A stretch of DNA of 64,000 bases from Paenibacillus doosanensis (GCF_025060755.1 NZ_JANYUY010000015.1:62001-126000), one strand, 5' to 3'. Positions 26,888 through 35,847 are shown, numbered from the stretch's first letter. Notes: generated by a model from the letters alone, not told the origin. Numbers and translations are program-made.

Positions 26888-27552
26888 CTGGCAGCCTCCT
26901 CCCGGTTCGGCTCTCGCTCTTCGGTTACATACACGGATGCTGCGATTTCCCATAATTTTTTCGGTTTATGATACCGATGCATGACGTCTTCCCGCATATA
27001 TTCAAGCTGCCAGCCATGAAATAAACGCTCCAGTTGCTCGGCGTCGAAAAACCGCTTGCGCAGGCCGTCCCGTTCAAAATAATTCGGTTCGATCTCTTCT
27101 CCCTGCCCCGCCCCAAATTCGGTATCCTTCACCGAATTGACTCTGCACAGCAGCGCCCCGCGAGGCATAAGAATCCGCTTCAGCTGACTGACAATTTCCG
27201 TTGTCTTTGACCATGAAAAGTAATGCAGGCTTAAATCCGCCACAATCACTCTCGCGCTTCCCGGCTGGAACGGCAGCCGCTCCGCCAGGTTGACCCGTCT
27301 CGTCTCCGCAAGCGGCACATGCCGCCGCAGCTTCAGAAGAGCCTCCTCCGACCAGTCGCAAGCGATCACCCGGTAGCCGCGCTCCGTCAAATACAAGCTG
27401 TCTCCGCCGGCCCCGCAGCCGAGGTCGATGATCGGCGCATCCTGCGATTGCCGCAGCAGTTCTTCGTGTTTAACCAGCCAATCGTCATACTGCGGCTTGC
27501 CGTTATCCGGCTCCGCAAACATTCCGTTCCAGTATTGCCGCTCTTCCTGCAT
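26884..27552 (-). CDS. class I SAM-dependent methyltransferase
   Basis: A 222-residue soluble methyltransferase. The SAM-binding motif I is IIDLGCGAGGDSLYL. Motif II ends in ACDWS (Asp binds the ribose), and motif IV is VIVADLSLHYFS. The C-terminal part is typical of the YtqB/tellurite-resistance TehB-like methyltransferase group, but the substrate cannot be named. The second ATG (27552) is chosen since GGGGAGG lies six bases before it and touches the first ATG. It lies 52 bp after the RlmM-like gene. Confidence 0.85.
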   Translation of the reverse strand: MQEERQYWNGMFAEPDNGKPQYDDWLVKHEELLRQSQDAPIIDLGCGAGGDSLYLTERGYRVIACDWSEEALLKLRRHVPLAETRRVNLAERLPFQPGSARVIVADLSLHYFSWSKTTEIVSQLKRILMPRGALLCRVNSVKDTEFGAGQGEEIEPNYFERDGLRKRFFDAEQLERLFHGWQLEYMREDVMHRYHKPKKLWEIAASVYVTEEREPNREEAAR

Positions 27553-27604
27553 ACGCATCCTCCCCGTCCGCCCTATCCCGGGAATACAAAGCTTCTTTAA
27601 GCAC

Positions 27605-28642
27605 TTAGGACTTAATAAAAAATAAAGTAAGCTCCTCCCGGTTATGAAACAGCTGCTTCGCCTTCTGCAAGGCCAGCTCCGGCGCCAAGTCTCCCGTAAG
27701 CTCCCGCACCGTTTGAAAAGGCTTCTTATGCATCAGCTTAAGCGTGATAATGGCGGTACCGCCGCTTTGAAGCGAATAGAGCAGGCCTTTGATCAATTTG
27801 CCCATCTGCCGCGGGCTCCAGCTCATATCGCATACGAGCAGATCGAACGATTGCTCCTTGAACCGGACTTCTGCGGCGTTTTTTTGCAAAAAGGTCAGCT
27901 GCGGATGCCGCAGCAGCGAAGCGTCCAGCTTGGCCGGATCGACCGCCGTCACCTTCACCCCGCGCTCCAGCAAAAGCGAGGTCCAGCCGCCCGGGGCGGC
28001 GCCGATATCGAGTGCGGACCGGTACTGGGAATAATCCAGCCCGAAAGTCCGCTCCGCCTCCAGCAGCTTGAACTTGGCCCGGGACACTTGTCCTTCTTCC
28101 TTGCGGAAGCGGATGGCCCCGCCGGACCAGTCGCTTAAGTTCTGTTCCGGCTTCGAGACTCCGACATAGGCGGTATCCTCAGTAAGAAATACGGATAGGA
28201 TGACATCGGCATCCTTCACAACCGGAATAGCCTCGTATCGTCCGGCAAGCGCTTCGTCGATCGCCTGCTTGCAAGCCCCGGCCGCGATGCCGGAGCCGAC
28301 CTGCTCCGTCTTGCGGACTTGAACGGCAAATTTCGTTCCGGCCTGCAGCTCAAGCTCCCGCTTCTGCGCGGCGAAGCCGCCGAGAGCCTCCACCGTGCCG
28401 TCCCATTCCAGCTCCGCATCCACCGGCTGCATATGGCGCAGAAACATCGGCTCCCGGTCAAGAAGTCGCTGCGTCGCCTCCTGCCTGCCCGCCGGAACCA
28501 TAAACAGAAATATTTCGGAAGGAACCAGGTGGCTGAACCGGGTTCCGGCTTCGAATAAACGGCGGATTTCCTCCTGCGCATGCTGCCCGAAGCCGTGATT
28601 CGCCGTTCCTATGAAGGTGCTGTAAACCGTCTCTTCCGTCAT
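27605..28642 (-). CDS. RlmM-like FtsJ-fold rRNA methyltransferase
   Basis: A 345-residue protein. The N-terminal 175 residues are a THUMP-like RNA-binding part. The C-terminal half is an FtsJ-type domain with LDIGAAPGGWTSLLLERG, VCDMSWSPRQMG, ITLKLMHKKPF and a final ELTLFFI segment. Lys, Asp and Lys fit the K-D-K-E set of 2'-O-ribose methyltransferases. The closest known enzyme is E. coli RlmM, which modifies C2498 of 23S rRNA; here the target is not proven. The ATG overlaps the stop of the ABC ATPase gene by one base (TAATG). Confidence 0.85.
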   Translation of the reverse strand: MTEETVYSTFIGTANHGFGQHAQEEIRRLFEAGTRFSHLVPSEIFLFMVPAGRQEATQRLLDREPMFLRHMQPVDAELEWDGTVEALGGFAAQKRELELQAGTKFAVQVRKTEQVGSGIAAGACKQAIDEALAGRYEAIPVVKDADVILSVFLTEDTAYVGVSKPEQNLSDWSGGAIRFRKEEGQVSRAKFKLLEAERTFGLDYSQYRSALDIGAAPGGWTSLLLERGVKVTAVDPAKLDASLLRHPQLTFLQKNAAEVRFKEQSFDLLVCDMSWSPRQMGKLIKGLLYSLQSGGTAIITLKLMHKKPFQTVRELTGDLAPELALQKAKQLFHNREELTLFFIKS

Positions 28643-29412
28643 TACAGCACCTTAATCCAAGGACGTCCCTGGAACCATTCCAGGCTGAAGGGCACTTGAA
28701 ACGCCTTGAGCAAATTCTCTTCGTTCAGCACATCTTCCTTCTTGCCCGAGGCTATGATCCGGCCTTGATCGATCAGAGCCACATGCGAGAACATCGGCAT
28801 AATTTCTTCAATATGGTGCGTCACATACACGACCGTAATATTTTGCTTGCCCAGATCGTTGATGTTTTCCAGCAGCCTCTCCCGCTCGAACAGGTCGAGT
28901 CCGGAGCAAGGCTCGTCCATAATCAGAATGCGCGGACTTGTCATTAACGCCCTCGCCAGCATGACCTTCTTGCGCTCTCCTTGAGAGAGCGTGCCGAGCG
29001 GCTGGTTAGCCAGATGCGCGAGCTTAACGACCCCCAGCATTTCCAGCGCCTTCTGCCGCACCTCCGCCGGAATTTCTTGATAAAACCGCAAAAATCCGTA
29101 TTCCCCGGTAGCGATAACCTCCCACACCGGATCGCCCGGGTTCAGCTTTTCGTACAGCGACTGGCTAATATAGCCGATTTGCTTGCGCACTTCCCGGACA
29201 TCGCATTCTCCGTACGTATGGCCCAGCACCTGAACTTTGCCGCGGCTCGGAAACTGGTAGCCGTTAATAAATTCCAATATCGTCGTTTTCCCGGAGCCGT
29301 TTTTTCCGAGAATGACCCAATGCTCGCCGTCGTTCACCCGAAGCTCAACATCCGATAATATAGACCGCTCCTCGCGGATAAAATGAATATTTTCCAAAGA
29401 TAAGACCTGCAT
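28642..29412 (-). CDS. ylmA: orphan ABC ATP-binding protein, YlmA type
   Basis: A 256-residue single ATPase domain: Walker A LGKNGSGKTT, Q-loop YISQS, signature LSQGERKKVMLAR, Walker B ILIMDEPCSGLD and the H-loop His in VTHHIEEI. It resembles B. subtilis YlmA and ModF-like proteins, which have no permease partner. No permease lies beside it. Its stop and the start of the RlmM-like gene overlap, so the two are made together. A ribosome-linked role is possible but is only inferred from that coupling. Confidence 0.88.
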   Translation of the reverse strand: MQVLSLENIHFIREERSILSDVELRVNDGEHWVILGKNGSGKTTILEFINGYQFPSRGKVQVLGHTYGECDVREVRKQIGYISQSLYEKLNPGDPVWEVIATGEYGFLRFYQEIPAEVRQKALEMLGVVKLAHLANQPLGTLSQGERKKVMLARALMTSPRILIMDEPCSGLDLFERERLLENINDLGKQNITVVYVTHHIEEIMPMFSHVALIDQGRIIASGKKEDVLNEENLLKAFQVPFSLEWFQGRPWIKVL

Positions 29413-29502
29413 GAAACCATCACAACCTATTCTAATTTAATTAATGGGGCTAACCATCGGTTACTGCCGTTCCCCTTGCGGGCCGACGGCGCCTGCCGCG
29501 CT

Positions 29503-29847
29503 TCAGGAACGGTCGGCTATGTAATGCAGCCTCTCGTAAGGCACGGGGCCGCGGGAGAGCTTAACCCCTTCCGGGACGCTTTGGTATAACAGTTCGTACA
29601 TCGATCTTCGCCCGCTAATACTGGAGCTGTGCAGATAGATTTCCCGCGGGTAGCACTGCTTGGCGATCATGAACAGAACGACGTCCATTCCCGTCGGCTG
29701 ATCCCACCCCAGGTCAAAATCGAGAGACAGCACGTCGACCTCGCCGTCTTCCAGCAGCAGCTTGCATTCTTCCGCGGTGCGAGCCGAAACGAAGCCCTTG
29801 GGACATGCCCTCATATCGTCCAAAAAAACATGAATGATGGTAACCAC
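29503..29847 (-). CDS. cyclic-phosphate-processing receiver-like protein
   Basis: A 114-residue domain. The pattern IIHVFLDDMRACPKGFVSAR, then VDVLSLDFDLGWDQPTGMDV, matches the receiver-like family annotated as cyclic-phosphate processing. It has the receiver Asp pair and an Asp at the phosphoacceptor position. The start is uncertain: the frame runs on to 30015, overlapping the endonuclease IV gene, but homology begins at the V-T-I-I-H-V segment. A GTG (29847) lies only one base after AGGAG, which is too near, so an ATC or ATT a little later is not ruled out. Confidence 0.65.
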   Translation of the reverse strand: MVTIIHVFLDDMRACPKGFVSARTAEECKLLLEDGEVDVLSLDFDLGWDQPTGMDVVLFMIAKQCYPREIYLHSSSISGRRSMYELLYQSVPEGVKLSRGPVPYERLHYIADRS

Positions 29848-30011
29848 GCTCCTGCCATGAAAAAATAGGTTGATTCTGGAGGAACGCAATAAGTCAGAAG
29901 CGCCCCCGGCGCAGCTTTCCGGCAATGATCCCTGCCTCCTGCGGCTCCGCCGTCTGCCGAAACGGCCAATATGCTCTCGAAGGAGCGAATGCCGGCCGTT
30001 AAGCGGCGGCG

Positions 30012-30863
30012 TCAAGGCTTGGCGTCTATTTCCGCCAACGCGCGCACATACTCGATTTCGGGAGCGTGGCTGCCCCCGTACGGCACCGGCGTTTCGAGAA
30101 TAACGGGCACCTTCAGGCCGCGGAGAAAACGCAAGCTTTCACGGAAGCGCTTCTCGCCTATTTCCCCTTTGCCGATCATCGCATGGCGATCCTTCAGCAG
30201 CCCTCCTGCATACCTGGAGTCGTTCAGATGAACGGCCGTCAAATGGTCGAAGTAGCCCAGCCGTTCGGCTGCGGCCTGCAGCTTCTCCCACCCTCCCGGC
30301 TCCGCCGGCCACAAGCCGCTGGCGTAGGCATGGCATGTATCAAAGCAAAAACCGATATGCTCCCGGCGGTCGGACAGCGTGCGAATCTGCACAAGCTCTT
30401 CTATCGTCGTTCCCATCAAAGAGCCTTCTCCCGCCTGATTCTCTATGAGCAGCTTGGCCGCCCCCTGCCAGTCCGCAAGAACCTCATGAAGACATTGTAT
30501 AATATTTTTGTACCCTTGTAACGGGTCCGTCCCCTTATATTTGCCGAAATGGACGACGACGCCCAGCGAACCGCATGCTTCGGCAATCTCCAGATCGTTG
30601 CGCAGCGACAGTACGCAAGCTCTGCGCAGCCCTTCGTCCTCCGACGCCAAATTAGTCAAATAAGGCGAATGAGCGATCGAAACGATGCCGTGCTCCCGGC
30701 AAAACGCGGCGCAAGCTGCGGCATCCTTGCCGCTCCACTGCTTGATAGTCAGGCTGCGCGGATTTTTGGGAAAATACTGATAAGCGGAGGCTCGCATCTT
30801 ATATGCCGTTCTGGCCGCTTCCAGATAACCGCGGCGTATGCTGAGATGGCACCCGATATACAT
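30012..30863 (-). CDS. nfo: endonuclease IV-type AP endonuclease
   Basis: A 283-residue TIM-barrel deoxyribonuclease. The start MYIGCHLS matches the family start, and AGGAGG lies seven bases before the ATG at 30863. Zinc ligands are in the expected places: AHSPYL, VVHFGKYKG, LLIENQAGEGS, GFCFDTCHAYASG, TAVHLNDSRYAGG and KGEIG. It cuts DNA at abasic sites in base excision repair. It directly follows the Fpg-like glycosylase gene by 11 bp. The two form a base-excision pair: glycosylase first, AP endonuclease second. Confidence 0.93.
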   Translation of the reverse strand: MYIGCHLSIRRGYLEAARTAYKMRASAYQYFPKNPRSLTIKQWSGKDAAACAAFCREHGIVSIAHSPYLTNLASEDEGLRRACVLSLRNDLEIAEACGSLGVVVHFGKYKGTDPLQGYKNIIQCLHEVLADWQGAAKLLIENQAGEGSLMGTTIEELVQIRTLSDRREHIGFCFDTCHAYASGLWPAEPGGWEKLQAAAERLGYFDHLTAVHLNDSRYAGGLLKDRHAMIGKGEIGEKRFRESLRFLRGLKVPVILETPVPYGGSHAPEIEYVRALAEIDAKP

Positions 30864-30874
30864 GCTCATCCCTC

Positions 30875-31684
30875 CTAGCGTTGACAGTTCAAGCAGCAAA
30901 ACGATTTTTTGGAAGACACGTCGCTGCGCTCCAGCAAACGGCCGCACCGTACGCAAGGCTCTCCCTCGCGGTCGTACACCTTGCACCTGCTGTCATAGCC
31001 GCCCGTCAGCCGGTCGCCCGGAAACAGCGGCATATCCATGTATCCTCCATAACGCGTCGCTTCCGATAAGACATGGCGCATCGCGTGGAACAGCCGCTCC
31101 AATTCTTCCTCCGACAGCTGCTGGCACCGCCTGGACGGCAGCAGTCCCGCTTCAAAGCAAATTTCATCGGAATAGCAATTGCCGATGCCGGACATGACGC
31201 TCTGATCCACCAGAACAGATTTGAGCGCCCCCTTATGCTGCCGCAGCAGCCCGGCGAAGCGTCCGGCCGTAAACTCCGGCTCCATCGGCTCGGGGCCCAG
31301 CTTGCTCAGGAACGCTTCCGCCTCTCGCTCGCCGTACAAATGCAAATAGCCTAAGCGCAGGCCGATAAAATAAAGGCGGAGCGCTTCGAAGCTCAGCGTC
31401 ACTTGAACCGTCCGCTCCGGCTTCTCCTCCGCCGTACCGAGGAACAAAATGCCCCCGAGCATTAAATGCAGCACAAGCACCTGCGAGCTGCTCAAATGAA
31501 ACAATAGATGCTTCGCTCTCCGCTCCATCCTTTGGACGGACGTGCCGATCAGACTGCGCTCGAACAGAGCCGGCGGCACGTTGATCGACTTCTCCCGCTC
31601 CACTTGGACGCCCGTAATGACGCGGCCTGCCAGTCTTTCCTGCAGCAGCCTCTTGTAATTCTCCATTTCCGGAAGTTCCGGCAT
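30875..31684 (-). CDS. Fpg/Nei-like DNA glycosylase with altered zinc finger
   Basis: A 269-residue protein of the formamidopyrimidine glycosylase family. It starts MPELPEMENYK, so the catalytic Pro2 and Glu3 are kept. The family Lys appears in RRAKHLLFHL. The DNA-binding SGIGNCYSDEICFEAG helix and the C-terminal zinc finger (CVRCG ... CCLNCQ) are present. In the finger the near-invariant Arg of E. coli Fpg (QRATFYC) aligns with Lys (SKKSFCC), and an extra Cys replaces Tyr. It may be a paralogue with a different lesion range. The ATG at 31684 follows GAAGGAG. It is co-transcribed with the endonuclease IV gene. Confidence 0.88.
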   Translation of the reverse strand: MPELPEMENYKRLLQERLAGRVITGVQVEREKSINVPPALFERSLIGTSVQRMERRAKHLLFHLSSSQVLVLHLMLGGILFLGTAEEKPERTVQVTLSFEALRLYFIGLRLGYLHLYGEREAEAFLSKLGPEPMEPEFTAGRFAGLLRQHKGALKSVLVDQSVMSGIGNCYSDEICFEAGLLPSRRCQQLSEEELERLFHAMRHVLSEATRYGGYMDMPLFPGDRLTGGYDSRCKVYDREGEPCVRCGRLLERSDVSSKKSFCCLNCQR

Positions 31685-31848
31685 ACCATGCACTCCTTCT
31701 ATAAAGCGTGGCGATATGAGGTGCGGCCTGCGGCCTCTTTTTTACCACTCTTCTATAAGTGAAATTATTGCAGCGAAAACCGTCATCCTCCGCCGCCTTT
31801 ATCTCCTTATATTTCCATATCGGAGCGAATTTATGCCTTTCCTTGCCG

Positions 31849-33315
31849 CTAGATCAGGCTGTCCATCCAATAGCCGGACTCCTCGCGCGCGGCGCGCTTC
31901 CGGCCTGCAGAAGCTCCCGGCACGCTGCGCTTGCTGCGCCCCGCCTGCTCTTCCCGCTCCAGCTTCCGCCTGAGCCGTTCGATCCGCTTCTCCATACCGG
32001 CGAGGACCGCCTGCTGCTTGCGCTGCTCGTCCGTCAGCGCCTTCTTGCCCCTGAGGGCGGCCGCCTCCTGCCCGCGGGGCCGCAGGAGCGATTGGCGCAG
32101 CCGCGTTTTGCCGAGCGCCTGCTCGGCGAACTCCAGAGCGAGCGCAAGCCGCTTCTCGCGATGCTCATAGTGCATCGACAGCTCGATATACGGCTCCGTC
32201 GAAGCCGTGCCGCGCTGCCCCTTGCGCTCGACATAAGCGGACCACAGCCGCGCGGCCTCCTCATACCGATGCCGCTGTTTGTACACTTGCGCCAGCGGCA
32301 GCAAATACTCCGCGGCCTCTTCTCCCTGCTCGGGCTGCAGCAGGAACGTCCGCAGACGTTCGAAGATCGGCTCGGCGTCCGTTTCAAGGCCCAGCTTGTC
32401 AAACCATAATCCGAGTCTGTACTGTTCCTCCAGCTCCATCTCCGCCAGATCGTATTTGCCCTGCAGCACGCGGGAGAAATGGATCGACAGCCCCGCCAGC
32501 GACAGCAGATCGAGCTCGTTATGTACGAATATTCCTTTGACGACGGACACGTCCTTCTCCGCCAAATATTGAAAATATAACGTAGGGGCGAGCGAACCCG
32601 GAACGTCCTCTTCCCTCGTTACATGCAGCCGTTCCTCCTCGACCTTGCCGAGCCGGCAGGAAGGCAGCGTATGCCTCCACAGGCTCCGGGACGGATACAG
32701 GAAGTCGAGATGGCCGGCGATATCCGGCTCCGCAGGCATCCGGTTCAGAATGTAGCGGTTTTTGATCAGCGGCCAATCGAACGTTTTGCCGTTATAGGAA
32801 ACGAGGTACGGATGCCGCTTCAGCCGTCCTTCCAGGTGGTGCAGCATCGCCAGTTCCTCGCCGGGATTGCGAATGAACATTTGCTCTACGACAAGCCGCT
32901 GCCCTTCGTAGAACCCGATCCCGATCATGAACGGCACGTTGCCCGCGCCGATGCCGAGCCCCGTCGTTTCCGTATCGAGGTACAGCAGCTGTTCATAGGA
33001 AAGCCCGCTTAGAACCGCCTCGACATCCCCCGGCAGCAAAATGGACATCAGATAGTCCGACTGCCCTTGCAGCTCATCGAGCCGGTAGCGGCCGTGGGAA
33101 TAAGAACCTTCGTACGCGACGCGCCTGAGCACGAAAGATCCCCGTTCGTTATGCTCCAGATGCGCTCCTATCGCCGCCCATTCGCTTCCGTCAGCCGCGG
33201 GCTTCGCCTCCGATACGACGGCGTCCGCTGCGGCGGCGCCTTCCGGCTCGGCCGAGGCTGCGCCTGTGCCGCCCGGCTTCTTATGACGCAGCAGCTTCTC
33301 GCGCAAACTGCTCAA
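31849..33315 (-). CDS. mrfB: MrfB/YprB-type 3'-5' exonuclease with TPR-like C-terminus
   Basis: A 488-residue protein. The core (about 95-275) is a DEDD-type exonuclease fold: LYLDTETTGLG, then SYNGKTFDWPLIKNRYI, and HNELDLLSL as the last acidic motif. The C-terminal part is helical with repeat-like segments (RLGLWFDKLGLETDAEPIFE and LPLAQVYKQRHRYEEAARLW). It ends in a basic, Lys/Arg-rich tail that probably binds nucleic acid. The N-terminal 60 residues are Ala/Gly-rich. In B. subtilis YprB is MrfB, the nuclease partner of the helicase MrfA in repair of mitomycin-C damage. It follows mrfA by 19 bp. Confidence 0.9.
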   Translation of the reverse strand: MSSLREKLLRHKKPGGTGAASAEPEGAAAADAVVSEAKPAADGSEWAAIGAHLEHNERGSFVLRRVAYEGSYSHGRYRLDELQGQSDYLMSILLPGDVEAVLSGLSYEQLLYLDTETTGLGIGAGNVPFMIGIGFYEGQRLVVEQMFIRNPGEELAMLHHLEGRLKRHPYLVSYNGKTFDWPLIKNRYILNRMPAEPDIAGHLDFLYPSRSLWRHTLPSCRLGKVEEERLHVTREEDVPGSLAPTLYFQYLAEKDVSVVKGIFVHNELDLLSLAGLSIHFSRVLQGKYDLAEMELEEQYRLGLWFDKLGLETDAEPIFERLRTFLLQPEQGEEAAEYLLPLAQVYKQRHRYEEAARLWSAYVERKGQRGTASTEPYIELSMHYEHREKRLALALEFAEQALGKTRLRQSLLRPRGQEAAALRGKKALTDEQRKQQAVLAGMEKRIERLRRKLEREEQAGRSKRSVPGASAGRKRAAREESGYWMDSLI

Positions 33316-33334
33316 TCGGATCGCCTCCCTTCGT

Positions 33335-35584
33335 TTATAGGAATCCTAACAACTCCACGCTTTGCCGCTTCGCGTTCATCCCTTCGATTTCCGTGCCGAT
33401 ACAGGAAGGGCAGCCGTCTTCGCAAGGGCATTTGCGAATCAGGCTTCTCGCCGCCGCCTTGATTTCGTCAAAACGCTTGTAGACATCTTCGGCAAGCCCG
33501 ATTCCGCCCGGATAATGATCGTAGATGAAGATCGTAGGAAGCTGCGTATGCTCGGCGCGGATTTGCGACACGACGTGAATATCGCTCCGGTCGCACATCA
33601 CATGTATAGGAACGATGTGTCTGAGCACATTGGATATGCCGAGCAGAAGCTGTTCCAGCGTTTTCGTTCCGAGCGACGGGTCAACCTCCTTCAGCTCGAT
33701 CCAAGTCGCGCTAGTATGCAGTTCTTCTTCGGGAAGATGGATGGGGCCATACCCAATATTTTCCATTGTCGTCAAACGGATTTTTTTGAAAATGGTCGGC
33801 ATCGCATTCACTACGACGTCGCCGTAATGGATCGCGGTCGTCCGCCTGCTCTCCGTCCGGTCCGTCTCCAGCACTTTGAGCTTTACGGCCAAATTCGCAT
33901 CGGTGTAATACTCCACGTCGACTTCCCGCACATAGGCCTTCTTATGCTCCCAGTCCAGCTTTTCCACTTGATACTGCGTGCCCTCATGCAAATAAATCGC
34001 CTCGTCGTGCAGCAGCGTCATCGCGCTGAACCGGTCCATTTCCCCGATAATCTTGACGTTCGCGACATCCGACTGATCGATGATGACGACATTCTCCTGT
34101 GCCGCCGAACGCAGGCTGACTTCGCTGGCCGGAAACGACTGGTTCGCCCAATAAAACGTATCGCCCGCATGATGCAGCACCCGTTCTTCCACTAGAAACT
34201 CCAAAATATCCTCAATCTCCAGCGGGCCGAACTCTTCCCCTCGCTTGAAGGGAAGCTCGTACGCCGCACAGCGCAGGTGATCGACCAAAATAATCAGATT
34301 TTCCGGGTTGATTCTGGCCGATTCCGGGGAACGGTCAAAAAAGTATTCCGGATTTTGCACGATATACTGATCGATCGGCGTATTGCCGGCGACCATCAGA
34401 ACGAGGGCTTCCCCGTGCCGCCTCCCGGCCCGGCCCGCTTGCTGCCATGTGCTTGCGACGCTTCCGGGGTAGCCCGTCATAATGCACACCTGCAGCTGCC
34501 CTATGTCTACGCCCAGCTCCAGAGCATTCGTGCTGACGACGCCCATAATCTCCCCGTTTCTTAATCCTCTTTCAATTTCTCGCCGCTGCTTGGGCAAATA
34601 GCCGCCCCGGTAGCCCCTTACGGACTTGGCTCCAAGCTCGTTTTTGACCAGCTCCTGCAGGTGGCTCAAAATAATCTCCACCCGTACCCGGCTTCGGGCG
34701 AACACGATCGTCTGCACTTTATTGGCCAAAAATTGCCGGGCCAGGCGGTTGACCTCAACCGTCGAGCTCTTCCGGATATTCAACGGCTTATTGACGACCG
34801 GCGGATTATAAAAGACAAAATGCTTCCGCCCCCGGGGAGCCCCGTTATCGTCGATGAGCCGCATCGGGCTGCCGGTCAGCTGCTCCGCCAGCTCCTTCGG
34901 GTTCGCTATCGTAGCGGAAGTGCATATAAACCGCGGACTGCTCCCGTAAAACCGGCAAATCCGCCGCAGCCTGCGCACGACGTTCGCCACGTGGCTGCCG
35001 AATACCCCTCTATATGTATGCAATTCGTCAATGACAATATATTTAAGATTGCTAAATAAACTGACCCACTTCGTATGATGAGGAAGAATCGCCGAATGCA
35101 GCATATCCGGGTTCGTAATGACGATATGCCCGACGCTGCGCACAAGCTGGCGGATCGCCGGGGACGTGTCGCCGTCGTAAGTAAAGCTCTTGATATCAAT
35201 CCCCATTTCGGCGATGATCTCGCTTAGTTCGCTCTTCTGGTCCTGCGCCAGCGCCTTCGTCGGAAACAAGTACAGCGCGCGGCTCCCGTCGTCCTCGGCG
35301 ATCGCCTGCAGGACGGGAAGGTTGTAGCATAACGTTTTTCCCGAAGCGGTCGGGGTGACGGCTACGATATTCTCGCCCCGGCGCACGGTTTCGTACGCGG
35401 TATGCTGATGCGTGTACAACCGCTCTATTCCTCTTTTGGCCAAAGCGGCTTGGATTCTACAATCCACGCTTTCCGGCAATGGCCTTGTTCTCGCTTCTTG
35501 CGGTTCGACTTCATGCCAATTCACTATATTTTCATCGCCCTTTAATTCCCGGATCAAATCGGAAAGCGATTGTTTTCGAATCAT
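33335..35584 (-). CDS. mrfA: MrfA/YprA-type DExH helicase
   Basis: A 749-residue superfamily 2 helicase. Walker A is VTPTASGKTLC, motif II is IDELHTYRG, motif III is CTSATIANP and motif VI includes QQAGRAGRRHG. The C-terminal DUF1998-type domain ends with four Cys (CPCEDGCPSCIG), a metal site. The length equals B. subtilis YprA (MrfA), which starts non-homologous excision repair of mitomycin-C lesions with MrfB. The start is the ATG at 35584, with GGGTGGGGG upstream; a longer frame lacks a site. A promoter with a LexA-like box lies 48-76 bp upstream. Confidence 0.93.
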   Translation of the reverse strand: MIRKQSLSDLIRELKGDENIVNWHEVEPQEARTRPLPESVDCRIQAALAKRGIERLYTHQHTAYETVRRGENIVAVTPTASGKTLCYNLPVLQAIAEDDGSRALYLFPTKALAQDQKSELSEIIAEMGIDIKSFTYDGDTSPAIRQLVRSVGHIVITNPDMLHSAILPHHTKWVSLFSNLKYIVIDELHTYRGVFGSHVANVVRRLRRICRFYGSSPRFICTSATIANPKELAEQLTGSPMRLIDDNGAPRGRKHFVFYNPPVVNKPLNIRKSSTVEVNRLARQFLANKVQTIVFARSRVRVEIILSHLQELVKNELGAKSVRGYRGGYLPKQRREIERGLRNGEIMGVVSTNALELGVDIGQLQVCIMTGYPGSVASTWQQAGRAGRRHGEALVLMVAGNTPIDQYIVQNPEYFFDRSPESARINPENLIILVDHLRCAAYELPFKRGEEFGPLEIEDILEFLVEERVLHHAGDTFYWANQSFPASEVSLRSAAQENVVIIDQSDVANVKIIGEMDRFSAMTLLHDEAIYLHEGTQYQVEKLDWEHKKAYVREVDVEYYTDANLAVKLKVLETDRTESRRTTAIHYGDVVVNAMPTIFKKIRLTTMENIGYGPIHLPEEELHTSATWIELKEVDPSLGTKTLEQLLLGISNVLRHIVPIHVMCDRSDIHVVSQIRAEHTQLPTIFIYDHYPGGIGLAEDVYKRFDEIKAAARSLIRKCPCEDGCPSCIGTEIEGMNAKRQSVELLGFL

Positions 35585-35604
35585 TTGTTTATCCCCCACC
35601 CGCA

Positions 35605-35616
35605 GAACGATCGTTC
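35605..35616. promoter_or_regulatory. second LexA-like box upstream of mrfA
   Basis: GAACGATCGTTC is a perfect palindrome with the GAAC-N4-GTTC half-sites of a Gram-positive LexA box. It lies in the leader, 21 bp before the mrfA start codon and downstream of the promoter. Confidence 0.5.
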
Positions 35617-35631
35617 CCCCAATATACATTC

Positions 35632-35660
35632 ATTATATCGAATACATGTTCGCTCTTCAA
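35632..35660 (-). promoter_or_regulatory. sigma-A promoter of mrfAB with LexA-like box in the spacer
   Basis: Minus-strand TTGAAG (35660-35655) and TATAAT (35637-35632) are 17 bp apart. The spacer contains CGAACATGTATTCG (35652-35639), one base off the palindromic CGAAC-N4-GTTCG box bound by LexA/DinR. A repressor bound there would block the promoter. Confidence 0.7.
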
Positions 35661-35847
35661 TGGTTTTGCCGGATTCGGCCCCGCAAGAGCAGTGTTTACG
35701 GGAAATCCCCTTCCCGTCCCCGCTCGACAGCATCTGGGTTTCACCCTATTTTTTTGTCGCACCTCACCTAAAATGACCAAACGCCGTCGAATGATCGTAC
35801 GGCGCGAGCGGTTTGATATTTGAATTTTCAGAAAATTTTGTCGGTTC

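Noticed and set aside
31716-31848. Terminator-like GC hairpin with T run on the plus strand near 31720-31745
   Set aside because: No plus-strand gene lies upstream of it. On the minus strand it would fall in the leader of the glycosylase-related region without a function that I can support.
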